The notes below the pieces were generated by a model. It saw only the letters and a list, made by a program, of their open reading frames with translations, ran no database searches and was not told the DNA's origin. Shown here in pieces: positions 16,059 through 24,567 of a stretch of DNA of 64,000 nt (the stretch's first letter is position 1; each line of letters begins with the position of its first letter). Source of the DNA: Salinirubellus salinus (GTDB lineage: Archaea; Halobacteriota; Halobacteria; Halobacteriales; Haloarculaceae); the NCBI RefSeq assembly GCF_025231485.1, contig NZ_CP104003.1, positions 4,063,383-4,127,382 on the forward strand, written 5' to 3'. A program made the position numbers and the translations under genes.

Positions 16059-17866
16059 ATGCCCGAGACACCAAACCACGACTACAACGTCCCGAACGCG
16101 GGCGCCGAGGACTGGCACGTCCCGCTGAACGAGAACTTCGAGCAGTACGATACGGACATCGAGATACGCGACGAGGCGTCCAGACGAGGGGACTACGACC
16201 CGAAACAGGGGGCGAAGTTCCTGGAGACGGATACCGGACTCGTCTATCAGGGGGACGGCTCGGCGTGGGTTCCCGCGCTGGCGTACGGGCGGTACGTGCC
16301 AGCGGATTCGGCCGACCAGACGGGAAACATCGTCTTCGGACACCCGGCGAACAGTGTCGGCTCCGACGCTGTCGGGGCCACCATCGGCGGGGGTGGTACT
16401 GCTGCCAATCCGAACACTGTGACAGGCACTTTTGCGACCATCGGTGGCGGGCGGGTCAACACGTCGGGCGGAGCGAATTCGACAGTCGGTGGCGGGGTGA
16501 TAAATAGGGCCAGTGGATCGAATTCGACGGTCGGTGGTGGGAGAGGAAATACGGGTAACGGAGAGAACTCGACAGTTGGGGGAGGAATCTCGAACGACGT
16601 GGTGGGCCGAGGAGCGACTGTCGGGGGTGGGAGTGGAAATCTTGCCCAAGAGGAGCACGCCACCATTGGAGGCGGGCTGGATAACCGTGCGCTCAAAGCT
16701 GATGCTACCGTCGGGGGCGGGAATGCAAATGTTGCAAGGGGTTTCGGTACCGTAGTGTCTGGTGGTGACACTAACCAGGCCGACGAAGCGTATTCGACGG
16801 TCGCGGGGGGTGAGGCCAACAGTACGTCTGCTCCGTATTCGACCGTCGGCGGCGGGCACATCAACGTCGCGAGTGCGGAGAAATCGACCATCTCGGGCGG
16901 GGTCCGAAACGAGGCGACCGGCGGGTACGCGACGGTCGGCGGGGGCGAGGAGAACACGGCGGAGGATTTCGGCGCGACCACCGCCGGCGGGTACCAGAAC
17001 CGTGCGTCAAGCCAGGGGTCGTCCGTCGCCGGTGGCACAAAGAACGTCGCGAACGGCTCCGATGCGGCCGTCGGCGGCGGGCACCTCAACGGTGCGAGCG
17101 GCTACCGGTCGACCGTCGGCGGGGGACCAACAGCGCGCGTCGGGTCGTGAGTCGACCGTCGCGGGCGGGTCGAGAAACGAGGCCGACGCGGACCGTTCGG
17201 CGGTCGGGGGTGGCTACTCGAACTTCGCAGAGGGAGGCCTCGACCGTGCCTGGCGGCTCCGTGAACGCCGCGAACGGCGACTACGCGTTCGCCGCCGGCC
17301 GGAAGGCGAACGCCGAGGGGAACGGCACCTTCGTCTGGGGTGATTCATCCGACAACGGGGTCACCGCCACCCAGGACGACGAGTTCAAAGTACAGGCCGG
17401 CGGTGGCGCAGTCATCTTCTCGTCGAGCGACCACTCGTCCGGGGTCAATCTCCGGTCGGGATCGGGGTCGTGGTCGGCGTGGTCCACGCGGGCCAGCAAG
17501 GCGAACGTCGAGGCCGTCGACCCCGAGACGGTGCTGGACGGGGTCGAATCGCTCGACATCTCCACCTGGAACTACCGGGCACAGGGCGCCGAGACCCGAC
17601 ACATGGGGCCGATGGCCGAGGAGTTCGCCGAGGCGTTCGGACTCGGCGCGGACGACGAGCGCATCAGCAACGTGGACGCCGATGGAGTGGCGTTCGCCGC
17701 GATACAGGGGCTGGCCGAGCGACTGGACGAGCGAGAGGCGCGCGTCGAGGAACTGGAATCGGAGAACGAGGAACTGCGCGACCGGCTCTCGGCGCTGGAA
17801 GCGCGTGTCGAATCGATGGCGACGACCGACGGAGCGGCGAGCGACCCCGCCCTTGCGGACGACTGA
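16059..17866 (+). CDS. YadA-head-like repeat fibre with S74-type autochaperone (two frameshifts)
   Basis: The N-terminal 80 residues (PNHDYNVPNAGAEDWHVPLN onward) resemble haloarchaeal tail-fibre-like proteins. They are followed by about twenty 15-residue repeats of the form STVGGGxxNxAxGxx, the pattern of left-handed beta-roll YadA/Hep-Hag heads. The C-terminus is an endosialidase-type (peptidase S74) intramolecular chaperone with the autocleavage pattern SxxxxKxN in STRASKAN, then ETRHMGPMAEEFAEAFGLG and VDADGVAFAAIQGL. A heptad coiled coil (LEELESENEELRDRLSALE-like) ends the protein. No signal peptide is visible. Two breaks, near 17122 and 17231, both in G-rich stretches, each need one added base. 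The restored length is about 602 residues. A trimeric surface or virion fibre is the likely role. Confidence 0.8.
16378..17290 (+). repeat. Degenerate 45-bp tandem repeats encoding the beta-roll
   Basis: About twenty imperfect 45-base units encode the 15-residue (S/A)TVGGG..N.A.G.. repeat of the fibre. Units in the 16500-16760 part are visibly richer in A and T than those before and after. Conservation is at the protein level; the DNA units have diverged, so the array is old or under selection to vary. Confidence 0.85.
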
Positions 17867-17899
17867 CGCGGAGACGGACCCACGCCCGAGACACGCACG

Positions 17900-18112
17900 C
17901 TGAGCACCGACCTGACCGAACCCCTGCTGGTGCAGGTGACGCCGCACGCCCGCGAGCGGGCCCTCCCGCAGGTGATCGAGCGCTCGACCCACCGTATCGT
18001 CGTCGAGGAGTTCGAGGGCGAGACCGGGAGCTACGAGGTGTCCTACACGGTGAAGGGGACCCGCGAGGGGTTCGCCGGCGAGGAGGTCGTCCGAGACCCC
18101 GCCGCGCGCTGA
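17900..18112 (+). CDS. Small conserved hypothetical protein
   Basis: A 60-70 residue protein contains VTPHARERALPQVIERSTHR, IVVEEFEGETGSYEVSYTVKG and a basic-acidic tail. The frame opens with CTG at 17900 (LSTDLTEPLLVQV), a sequence that looks like a normal N-terminus with CTG in place of ATG. The first accepted start codon is the GTG at 17930. It follows the fibre gene by about 30 bases on the same strand and may be co-transcribed with it. Family and function are unknown to me. Confidence 0.5.
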   Translation: MSTDLTEPLLVQVTPHARERALPQVIERSTHRIVVEEFEGETGSYEVSYTVKGTREGFAGEEVVRDPAAR

Positions 18113-18113
18113 C

Positions 18114-19058
18114 TCAGCCGAGCAGGTCGTTCGTGTAGAGCGTGCCGGCGTCGAGTTCGCTCGCGGGCAGGTGGTCGCCGTCCAGCGTCCGCAGTATCTC
18201 GTTCTTCGCCAGCCAGTCGACGAACGTGGCCCACCGCTCGTGGGCCATCCGGCCCCACTCGCCGTCCTCGGTCAGGAACGCGCCGGAGAGCCGACGGGCA
18301 CTCTCGACGAGGAACTCGTGGTCGTCGAGGTTCGGCCCGTCCTCGCCGGAGAGCGCGTCGGCCGCTCGCTCGGGGTCGGCGGCGGCCTCGCGGTAGCCAC
18401 GGGCGGTGGCGTCGAGGAACGACGCGAGCGTCCCGTCCGGGTCCGCCAGCGCGTCCGGGTGGGCCAGCAACACCGGCGTGTACCCGTAGGGCACGTCGTA
18501 CTCGTCGAGGCCGAAGGTACGGAGCGCGTGGCCCGCGCGCTCGGCGAGGAGGCCCTCCCACGGCTCGAACACCCACGTCGCGTCGGCGCTCCCGTCGACG
18601 ATGGTGTTCGGGATGCCGAGTTTCGGCGGAGTGACGATGTCCACGTCCCCTTCGCCCCCGTCGTTCTGGACGAGGTGTCGCACGATGTCGTCCTCGAACC
18701 GGGCGTCGTAGGAGGCGTAGGTTCGCCCGTCGAGAGCACGGGGTCGCTCGACGTCGCTCGATTCGAGCACGGCGATGGCGCTCGTGTCGCGCTGGCAGAG
18801 CGCAGCGACGGCCGTCAGCGACGGGTACGCCGGGTGCGTGTGGTAGCTGATGGCGCTCTCCGAGGGCGCCACCGCGAGGTCCGCGTCACCGGCCGCGACT
18901 CGCTTGGCGGGCGTCGTCTCGTAGTCGTCCACGGCGGGCGACAGGAACGAGGCGTCGACGCCGGCCGCCTCGTAGTGGCCGGCCTCGCGGGCGAGGTAGA
19001 ACCCCACGTGGTTCGTGTTCGGCGTCCAGTCCAGGGCGACGGTCACGCTGCCGGTCAT
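18114..19058 (-). CDS. THI5/NMT1-like substrate-binding protein
   Basis: This 314-residue protein starts MTGSVTVALDWTPNTNHVGF, followed by YLAREAGHYEAAGVDASFL, the signature N-terminus of the NMT1/THI5-like family that binds pyrimidine precursors of thiamine or related small molecules. Further family stretches are LAVAPSESAISY and the central GIPNTIVDGSADATWVFEPW. There is no signal peptide or lipobox, so it is either cytosolic or not a classical ABC binding lipoprotein. No permease or ATPase gene is adjacent. A role in thiamine-pyrimidine metabolism is the best family-based guess. Confidence 0.8.
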   Translation of the reverse strand: MTGSVTVALDWTPNTNHVGFYLAREAGHYEAAGVDASFLSPAVDDYETTPAKRVAAGDADLAVAPSESAISYHTHPAYPSLTAVAALCQRDTSAIAVLESSDVERPRALDGRTYASYDARFEDDIVRHLVQNDGGEGDVDIVTPPKLGIPNTIVDGSADATWVFEPWEGLLAERAGHALRTFGLDEYDVPYGYTPVLLAHPDALADPDGTLASFLDATARGYREAAADPERAADALSGEDGPNLDDHEFLVESARRLSGAFLTEDGEWGRMAHERWATFVDWLAKNEILRTLDGDHLPASELDAGTLYTNDLLG

Positions 19059-19111
19059 ACGTTGGTGGTACTCTTCGGTGGTAGAAAACTCCTCGGGCGG
19101 AGGCCGCCGGG

Positions 19112-19941
19112 TCAGTCCGAGGGCTGGCGCGGGAGCGGTCGCGAGACGCCGGGGTCGAGCGCCGGCGAGACCCTCGGGTGGTCCCGCGATATCTCGATGG
19201 GGCACTCGTCGGGCGCCTCCGCGTCGTCCGCCGAGAGCATGTATTGGGGCCACTCGAGATCCGACCCGTAGTCGCCGATGTCGGCGTGAGGGCAGACGCC
19301 GTCGTAGTCGACGAGTCGGTCCTGGATTACCCCGCGGGCCTGCTGGCCGGCCTCGCTCTCGGCGGTGACCTCGAGGCGCTCGAACAGTTCGCGGGGCTGG
19401 AACGTGATCTCGAGCCCCACCGGGCAGTACCGGCTCCGGCGCTCGTCGTAGAACGGCGCGCGGCAGGTGGGGAACATCGGGTGACCGGCGAAGGAGAACT
19501 CCCAGTATGGGTCCTCGGGGTCGGTCGGGATGGCCTCGGGCCACGGCGCCGGGTCGTGGACGTGGAGGAACTGGAGGACGTGCCAGAGCGCCTCGTGGTA
19601 CTCCCGCTCGCCCCACTCACCCTCGGGCGGGGCGAAGAACGTCACCAGCGACGCCCGCTCGGAGTGGGCCGGCCACACGTCGAGGTACTCGACCAGCACG
19701 TCACGGAGCGAGAGGAGGGCGTCCTTGTCGGTCATGGAGGGGACGACGGTGTAGAGCGGGTCCCCCGCCCGCACCGACTCGGCGCCGAAGAAACACGGGA
19801 ACGGCGACCCCTCGTGCTCGCCGGTGAGCCCTCGTGGAACGTCTCCCAGTGCGCACGCACCCAGTCGGGTCCCGTTCCGGATTCGACGCGCTCGGCGAAC
19901 GTCGACTGGTCCATCAGGCTCTGGAGGCCGGGTTCGTTCAT
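19112..19941 (-). CDS. YqcI/YcgG family protein (one frameshift)
   Basis: The N-terminal part (MNEPGLQSLMDQSTFAERVE, WVRAHWETFHEG) and the larger C-terminal part (SPFPCFFGAESVRAGDPLYT onward) join at CCC 19829-19831, where one extra C gives HEGLTGEHEGSPFP. The body contains FAPPEGEWGEREYHEALWHV, HDPAPWPEAIPTDPEDPYWE, GHPMFPTCRAPFYDERRSRY and VCPHADIGDY, typical of YqcI/YcgG proteins of about 250 residues. The biochemical role of this family is not established. It lies downstream of no obvious operon partner. Confidence 0.75.
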
Positions 19942-20139
19942 CGTCGATTGGTTCCCGTACGGGCCGGGCGAACCTCAGTACTGCGGTTCCGGAGCGGGCG
20001 TGCCGGGCCTCGGGGGACTCGTCCCGCGTCTCGCGTCCGGAAGACTCGATGCGAGCGGCGCCCCCGGTCGCCGGCCGGGGCTGCCCGCAGACACGCGTCT
20101 CCGGCTCGGCTTCGAGGCGTCCCGCCACCGTCTGCTCTC

Positions 20140-20633
20140 TCAGCAAGTGAGGATGGGGACGCACCCGTCCGGTTCCTCCGTCGGTTCTGGCGTGGGTTCT
20201 GGGGTCGGCTCCTCGGTTGGCGTCGGAGCCGGCGTCGGCGTCGGTGACGCGGTCGGTGTGCGCGTCGCCGTCGGGGACGGCGTGGGCACGGGCGTCGCCG
20301 GCGAGACGCCCCGCGGCTGCCGCGACGGGCCGCGCGGCCCGAGCCAGCAGCCGACGGGGGCACCGGCCCCTCCCTGAACCCGACGGCGAGGAGGGCGCCG
20401 AGGCGACCGAACACCGCGAGACACGCGACGAGACGGGCGACGACGGCGCGGGCTCCGGCCGTCGCAGCTCGCGCGAGGTAGCCCGGTCGGTCGTCGCTCG
20501 ACTCCCAGTCGAACTGGTCGTCGAACGCCGCCGGCGCCGCCGCCCAGCGCACGTCCGAGGCGGGCGAGAGGCGTCGGTCGTCGGGGCCGCCCTCGTCGCC
20601 GTCGTCGCCAGTCCCGTTCGGTCTCGGGTCCAT
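20140..20633 (-). CDS. Membrane-anchored protein with Thr/Pro/Glu stalk and CVPILTC tail (one frameshift)
   Basis: It starts MDPRPNGTGDDGDEGGPDDR with an acidic cytoplasmic N-terminus. A hydrophobic segment (AVVARLVACLAVFGRLGALL) follows at about residues 68-90. After a frame break at CCCC 20367-20370 the stalk TPVPTPSPTATRTPTASPTP with TEEPTPEP repeats leads to a terminal DGCVPILTC. The added C gives EGAGAPVGCWLG at the joint. One transmembrane span would put the stalk outside. The two terminal cysteines could form a small disulfide loop. No family is recognised; it is unlike neighbouring genes only in its low-complexity stalk. Confidence 0.55.
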
Positions 20634-20758
20634 GCTCCAGGTCACCCGAACCGGGCGGACACACACCGTTCAGTCCGTCGCCGGTGATAGCCGGAGGTAC
20701 ATACGCTGGTGGCGGCGGGAGGTCGCCCCCGGCGTCCCGCGAGCGGTGCGTCGGTCGC

Positions 20759-22033
20759 TCAGGCTCCAGCGAGGGCCGCCAGCGCTCCCGCCAGCACGCG
20801 AGTCGCGTCGGCGCAGTCGTCCCAGTCGGTCCACTCCGCGGGGTTGTGCGAGACGCCGTCGCGCGACGGGGCGAACAGCATCCCGGCGTCGGTGACGCGG
20901 GCGACGTACATCGAGTCGTGGGCGGCGCCGGAGTGCATCTCGTGGGTGGCGATGCCGGTCCGCTCGCCCGCCTCGACGAGGGCGGCCCGACAGCGCTCGG
21001 CCATCGGCGTCGGTTCGACGTCGAACGCCCGGTCGAACGTCGTCTCGACGCCTCGGTGTGTCTCCACGTCCGTCAGGGCCGCCCGCGTCTCCTCGACGAG
21101 GTGCTCCATCGAGTCGCGCTCGACGCTCCGGACGTCGACGCCCATCTCGACCCGGCCGGGGACGACGTTGGTCGCGTTGGGCGAGACGCTCAGGTGCCCC
21201 ACGGTGGCGACGGCCGCCGGGTCGGTGCCGGTGCGACGCTCGGCCGCGTCCTCGACGGCGAGGACCACCTCGCTCGCGGCGGCCAGCGAGTCCGTCCGCT
21301 CGTTCCGACCCATCGGCGTCGACCCAGCGTGGTTCGCCTCGCCGACGACGGTGGCGTCGCAGTGCGTGATCCCCGTCACGTCCGTGACGACGCCGACGGG
21401 GACGCCGAGGTCCTCGAGGAGCGTATGCTGTTCGACGTGGAGTTCGAGCCACGCGTCCCACCCGCCCGCGTCGAGACGGCTCTCGCCGGCGAACCCGATG
21501 TCGTCGAGGGCCTCGCCGAGCGTCCGCCCGTCGGCGTCGGTCAGCGCGAGCGCCTCGTCGACCGACCGCTCGCCGACGGCCACCGAGGAGCCGAGCAGTC
21601 CCGGCCCGAACGTGGCGCCCTCCTCCTCCGTGAACGAGACCACCTCCACGGGTCGGGCTGGCTCGACGCCGGCGTTCTGCATCGCCCGCACGGCTTCGAG
21701 TGCGGCGTAGATGCCCAGCGGGCCGTCGAAGATGCCGCCCTCGGGGACGCTGTCGAGGTGGCTCCCCGAGGCGACGGGGGCGGCGACCGGGTCGGCGCTC
21801 GCGGGTGTCCACCGGCCGACGACGTTGCCGACGCCGTCGACGCGCACGTCGAGGCCGGCGGCTTCCAGCCGGTCGACGAGGTACGCACGCGCTTCTCGGT
21901 TCGCCTCGCTCCCGGTCCGGTTCGTCCGGCCGTGGCCCGGCGCGGACGGGGCCGCGCCGCTGGCCCCGAACTCGCCGTTACGCTCGATGTCTGCCCGGAG
22001 TCTGTCGGCGTCGACCGCGTCGGCGAGGTCCAT
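20759..22033 (-). CDS. Zn-dependent amidohydrolase of the hydantoinase/carbamoylase (M20) family
   Basis: This 424-residue enzyme has SGSHLDSVPEGGIFDGPLGI (metal ligands His and Asp), FTEEEGATFGPGLLGSSVAV (catalytic Glu pair), ELHVEQHTLLEDLGVPVGVV (the conserved HxEQ), GEANHAGSTPMGRNERTDSL (dimerisation-domain His), and the C-terminal HEMHSGAAHDSMYVAR. These are the hallmarks of N-carbamoyl-L-amino-acid hydrolase, allantoate and beta-ureidopropionase enzymes. I start at the ATG at 22033 (MDLADAVDADRL). It would cleave N-carbamoyl groups in purine or pyrimidine breakdown. The exact substrate is open. Confidence 0.88.
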   Translation of the reverse strand: MDLADAVDADRLRADIERNGEFGASGAAPSAPGHGRTNRTGSEANREARAYLVDRLEAAGLDVRVDGVGNVVGRWTPASADPVAAPVASGSHLDSVPEGGIFDGPLGIYAALEAVRAMQNAGVEPARPVEVVSFTEEEGATFGPGLLGSSVAVGERSVDEALALTDADGRTLGEALDDIGFAGESRLDAGGWDAWLELHVEQHTLLEDLGVPVGVVTDVTGITHCDATVVGEANHAGSTPMGRNERTDSLAAASEVVLAVEDAAERRTGTDPAAVATVGHLSVSPNATNVVPGRVEMGVDVRSVERDSMEHLVEETRAALTDVETHRGVETTFDRAFDVEPTPMAERCRAALVEAGERTGIATHEMHSGAAHDSMYVARVTDAGMLFAPSRDGVSHNPAEWTDWDDCADATRVLAGALAALAGA

Positions 22034-22091
22034 ACCGGGGGGTCCGTGGTCCGTCGGCAAAAGCAGGTGGGTGCGAGGGAGCGAGCAGGCC

Positions 22092-22793
22092 CTACTCCAG
22101 CAGGACGGTGAACCCCCAGTCGGCCTGCGCCATCGACTCCATCGAGTCGCCGGCGCCGATGTGGGTCTCGAACCGGAACTCGCCGACAGGGAGACAGCCG
22201 TCGTAGTCGGGGAGCGCGTAGAGTTCCACGGCCGCCGCGATGGTCTCGCCGGCGGCGAGTTCCTCCGTGCGGTACTCCATAGTCGTCGCGACGGCCTCCG
22301 ACAGCCGCCAGCAGTTCCCCTCGGCGACGGGGTACTCGCCCTCGGCGGGGAGCAACTGGAGGACGCGCGCGTCGTCCACGACGTACTGGAATCGCACCGC
22401 ACGGCCCTCACCGACCGTGATGGGCGCGTCGCTCGTGTTCGTGAGCGTCACGCGGAGCGCGGGCGGGTGGTCAGCCGTGGCGACCGGTTCGAGGACGCTC
22501 ACGCCGGGTTCGACCGGCAGGTCGGGTGCGGGGTCGGTCCCGACGAGGGTGACACCGGGACCGCCGGTGCCACGGGGGCGGGTGCCGCCGGCGTCGCCGT
22601 CACCACCGTCGCTCCCCGGCAGGGGTTCGTCGCCGGAGCCGGGGGTGGCGGTGGGCGTCGGCGTCGGGGAGTCGGTCGGGTTGGGCGACGGCGTCCCGTC
22701 CGAGCCCCCGGTGCCAGCGGCCACACAGCCGGCGAGGAGACCCATCCCGAGGAGGCCGGCGCCGGCGAGCAGGGTGCGTCGTGTCGGTTGCAT
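22092..22793 (-). CDS. Tat lipoprotein with Pro/Thr linker
   Basis: This 233-residue protein starts MQPTRRTLLAGAGLLGMGLL with a twin-arginine leader and the lipobox LAGC. A Thr/Pro/Ser/Gly linker of about 50 residues leads to a beta-rich globular domain (LRVTLTNTSDAPITVGEGRA, QYVVDDARVLQLLPAEGEY, VELYALPDYDGCLPVGEFRF). The domain resembles immunoglobulin-like extracellular modules of haloarchaeal lipoproteins. The function is unknown. It is divergent from the GMC oxidoreductase, with 131 bases between the starts. Confidence 0.7.
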   Translation of the reverse strand: MQPTRRTLLAGAGLLGMGLLAGCVAAGTGGSDGTPSPNPTDSPTPTPTATPGSGDEPLPGSDGGDGDAGGTRPRGTGGPGVTLVGTDPAPDLPVEPGVSVLEPVATADHPPALRVTLTNTSDAPITVGEGRAVRFQYVVDDARVLQLLPAEGEYPVAEGNCWRLSEAVATTMEYRTEELAAGETIAAAVELYALPDYDGCLPVGEFRFETHIGAGDSMESMAQADWGFTVLLE

Positions 22794-22901
22794 GGAGACT
22801 CCCACGTCGGGTGAGAGGATAACGACGCCGTAGCCTCAAAGGCCCGCTTGAACGGTGGCGAACGAGGCGAGACCGGTGCGCCATCGTGAGGTAAGTTCAT
22901 T

Positions 22902-22916
22902 GTGTGCGAATCACAC
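22902..22916. promoter_or_regulatory. GTGTG-CACAC palindrome just before the GMC oxidoreductase
   Basis: GTGTGCGAATCACAC is a perfect five-base-arm inverted repeat ending eight bases before the ATG at 22925. In a leaderless or short-leader gene this is where a repressor would block the promoter or the start site. The regulator is unknown. Confidence 0.5.
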
Positions 22917-22924
22917 GTGACGTC

Positions 22925-24549
22925 ATGGCACGACGGAACTACGACTACATCGTGGTCGGCGCCGGGTCGGCGGGGTGTGTCCTCGCGGACCGCCTGACTC
23001 GCGACTCGGAGACCACCGTCCTCCTGCTGGAGGCCGGCGAACCGGACGAGAAACGCGAGATCCACATCCCGGCCGGCTTCCCCGAACTGTTCAAGAGCGA
23101 GGTGGACTGGGAGTACTACACCGAACCGCAGGAGCACGCCGCAGACCGGCGGCTCTACTGGCCCCGAGGGAAGACGCTCGGCGGGTGTTCGTCGACGAAC
23201 GCGATGATCTACATCCGGGGCCACCAGTGGGACTACGACCACTGGGCCGAACTCGGCAACGAGGGCTGGGACTACGCCTCGATGCTGGAGTACTTCGAGC
23301 GGGCCGAGAACTTCGAGCCGGCCGGTTCGCCGTACCACGGCCTCGGTGGCCCGCTCAACGTGACCGAACCCACCTCGCCGCGGCCCGTCTCCCGGGCGTT
23401 CGTCCGCGCCGCCACGCAGGCCGGCTACGACCGGAACGACGACTTCAACGGTGCCGACCAGGAGGGGTTCGGGCTCTACCACCTCACCCAGAAGGACGGC
23501 AAGCGCCACTCCGCCGCCGTCGCCTACCTGCACCCCGCACTCGACCGGAAGAACCTCACCGCCGAGACGGGCGCGCAGGTCACCGAGGTGACCATCGAGG
23601 ACGGCGTCGCCGCGGGCGTCGAGTACGAACAGGACGGCCGGAGGCGGTCCGCCAGCGCGAGCGAGGAGGTGATAGTCAGCGCGGGTGCGGTGAACTCCCC
23701 GCAACTGCTGATGCTCTCGGGCATCGGCGACCCCGAGCACCTCGCGGAGCACGGCATCGAGACCCAGGTCGAGTCCCCGGCGTCGGCCGGAACCTGCAGG
23801 ACCACCTGTTCGCGTTCAACGTCTACGAGACGGATGACGACGTGAGCACGATCGACGACGCGGACAAACTGCAGAACGTCGCCAAGTGGTTCGTCCTGAA
23901 GCGCGGCAAACTCACCTCCAACGTCGGCGAGAGCGGCGGGTTCGTCCGCACCAGCGACGACGAACCCGCGCCGGACCTGCAGTACCACTTCGCCCCTTCC
24001 TACTTCATGGAACACGGCCTCGCGAACCCCGAGGAGGGCCGTGGGCTCTCCATCGGCGCGACGCAGCTCCGACCGGAGAGCCGTGGCCGTATCGCACTCG
24101 CCTCGGAAGACCCGTTCGATGCCCCCCGTATCGACCCGAACTACCTGAGCGAGGAGAAGGACCTCGAAGTGCTGGTGGAGGGGCTGAAGCGGGCCCGCGA
24201 GATCGCCTCCCAGTCCGCGCTCTCGGAGTACGTCGGCCGCGAAGTGTGGCCCGGCGAGGACGCCCAGAGCGACGAGGAACTCGCCCAGCACGTCCGCGAG
24301 ACGTGCCACACGGTCTACCACCCGGTCGGGACGTGCAAGATGGGCGACGACGACATGGCCGTCGTCGACGACGAACTCCGGGTCCACGGGGTCGAGGGTC
24401 TCCGGGTCGTCGACGCGAGCGTGATGCCCACCCTCGTCGGCGGGAACACGAACGCGCCGACCATCGCCATCGCCGAGAAGGCCGCGGACCTCATCCGTGA
24501 GGAGCGGACACGGGCGGAGCGAGAGCCGATCCCGGCCGACGACGACTGA
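22925..24549 (+). CDS. GMC family FAD-dependent oxidoreductase (choline dehydrogenase-like, one frameshift)
   Basis: The N-terminus YDYIVVGAGSAGCVLADRL is the FAD-binding GxGxxG motif. GMC signature stretches are LYWPRGKTLGGCSSTNAMIY and SAGAVNSPQLLMLSGIGDP. The substrate and C-terminal domain contains HPVGTCKMG with the active-site His, and VVDASVMPTLVGGNTNAPTI. The frame changes at GG 23779-23780, where one more G restores ESPGVGRNLQDHLFAFNVY. Total about 541 residues. The family oxidises primary alcohols such as choline or polyols. The best match is choline dehydrogenase-like, but no betaine aldehyde dehydrogenase neighbours it. A GTGTG/CACAC palindrome overlaps its promoter. Confidence 0.88.
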
Positions 24550-24567
24550 GTCCGAGTCGGCCCCGAC

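Noticed and set aside
15627..16859. Minus-strand frame opposite the stalk and fibre genes
   Set aside because: The plus strand has recognisable leader, repeats and chaperone; the minus frame has repetitive Pro/Arg content typical of a shadow.
16378..17290. A tandem array that could be taken for a CRISPR array
   Set aside because: The 45-base units are degenerate, without spacers, and encode a 15-residue protein repeat. No CRISPR array or cas gene is visible in the window.
16059..17866. A prophage around the fibre gene
   Set aside because: No capsid, portal, terminase, integrase or tail genes flank it; neighbours are ordinary chromosomal genes.
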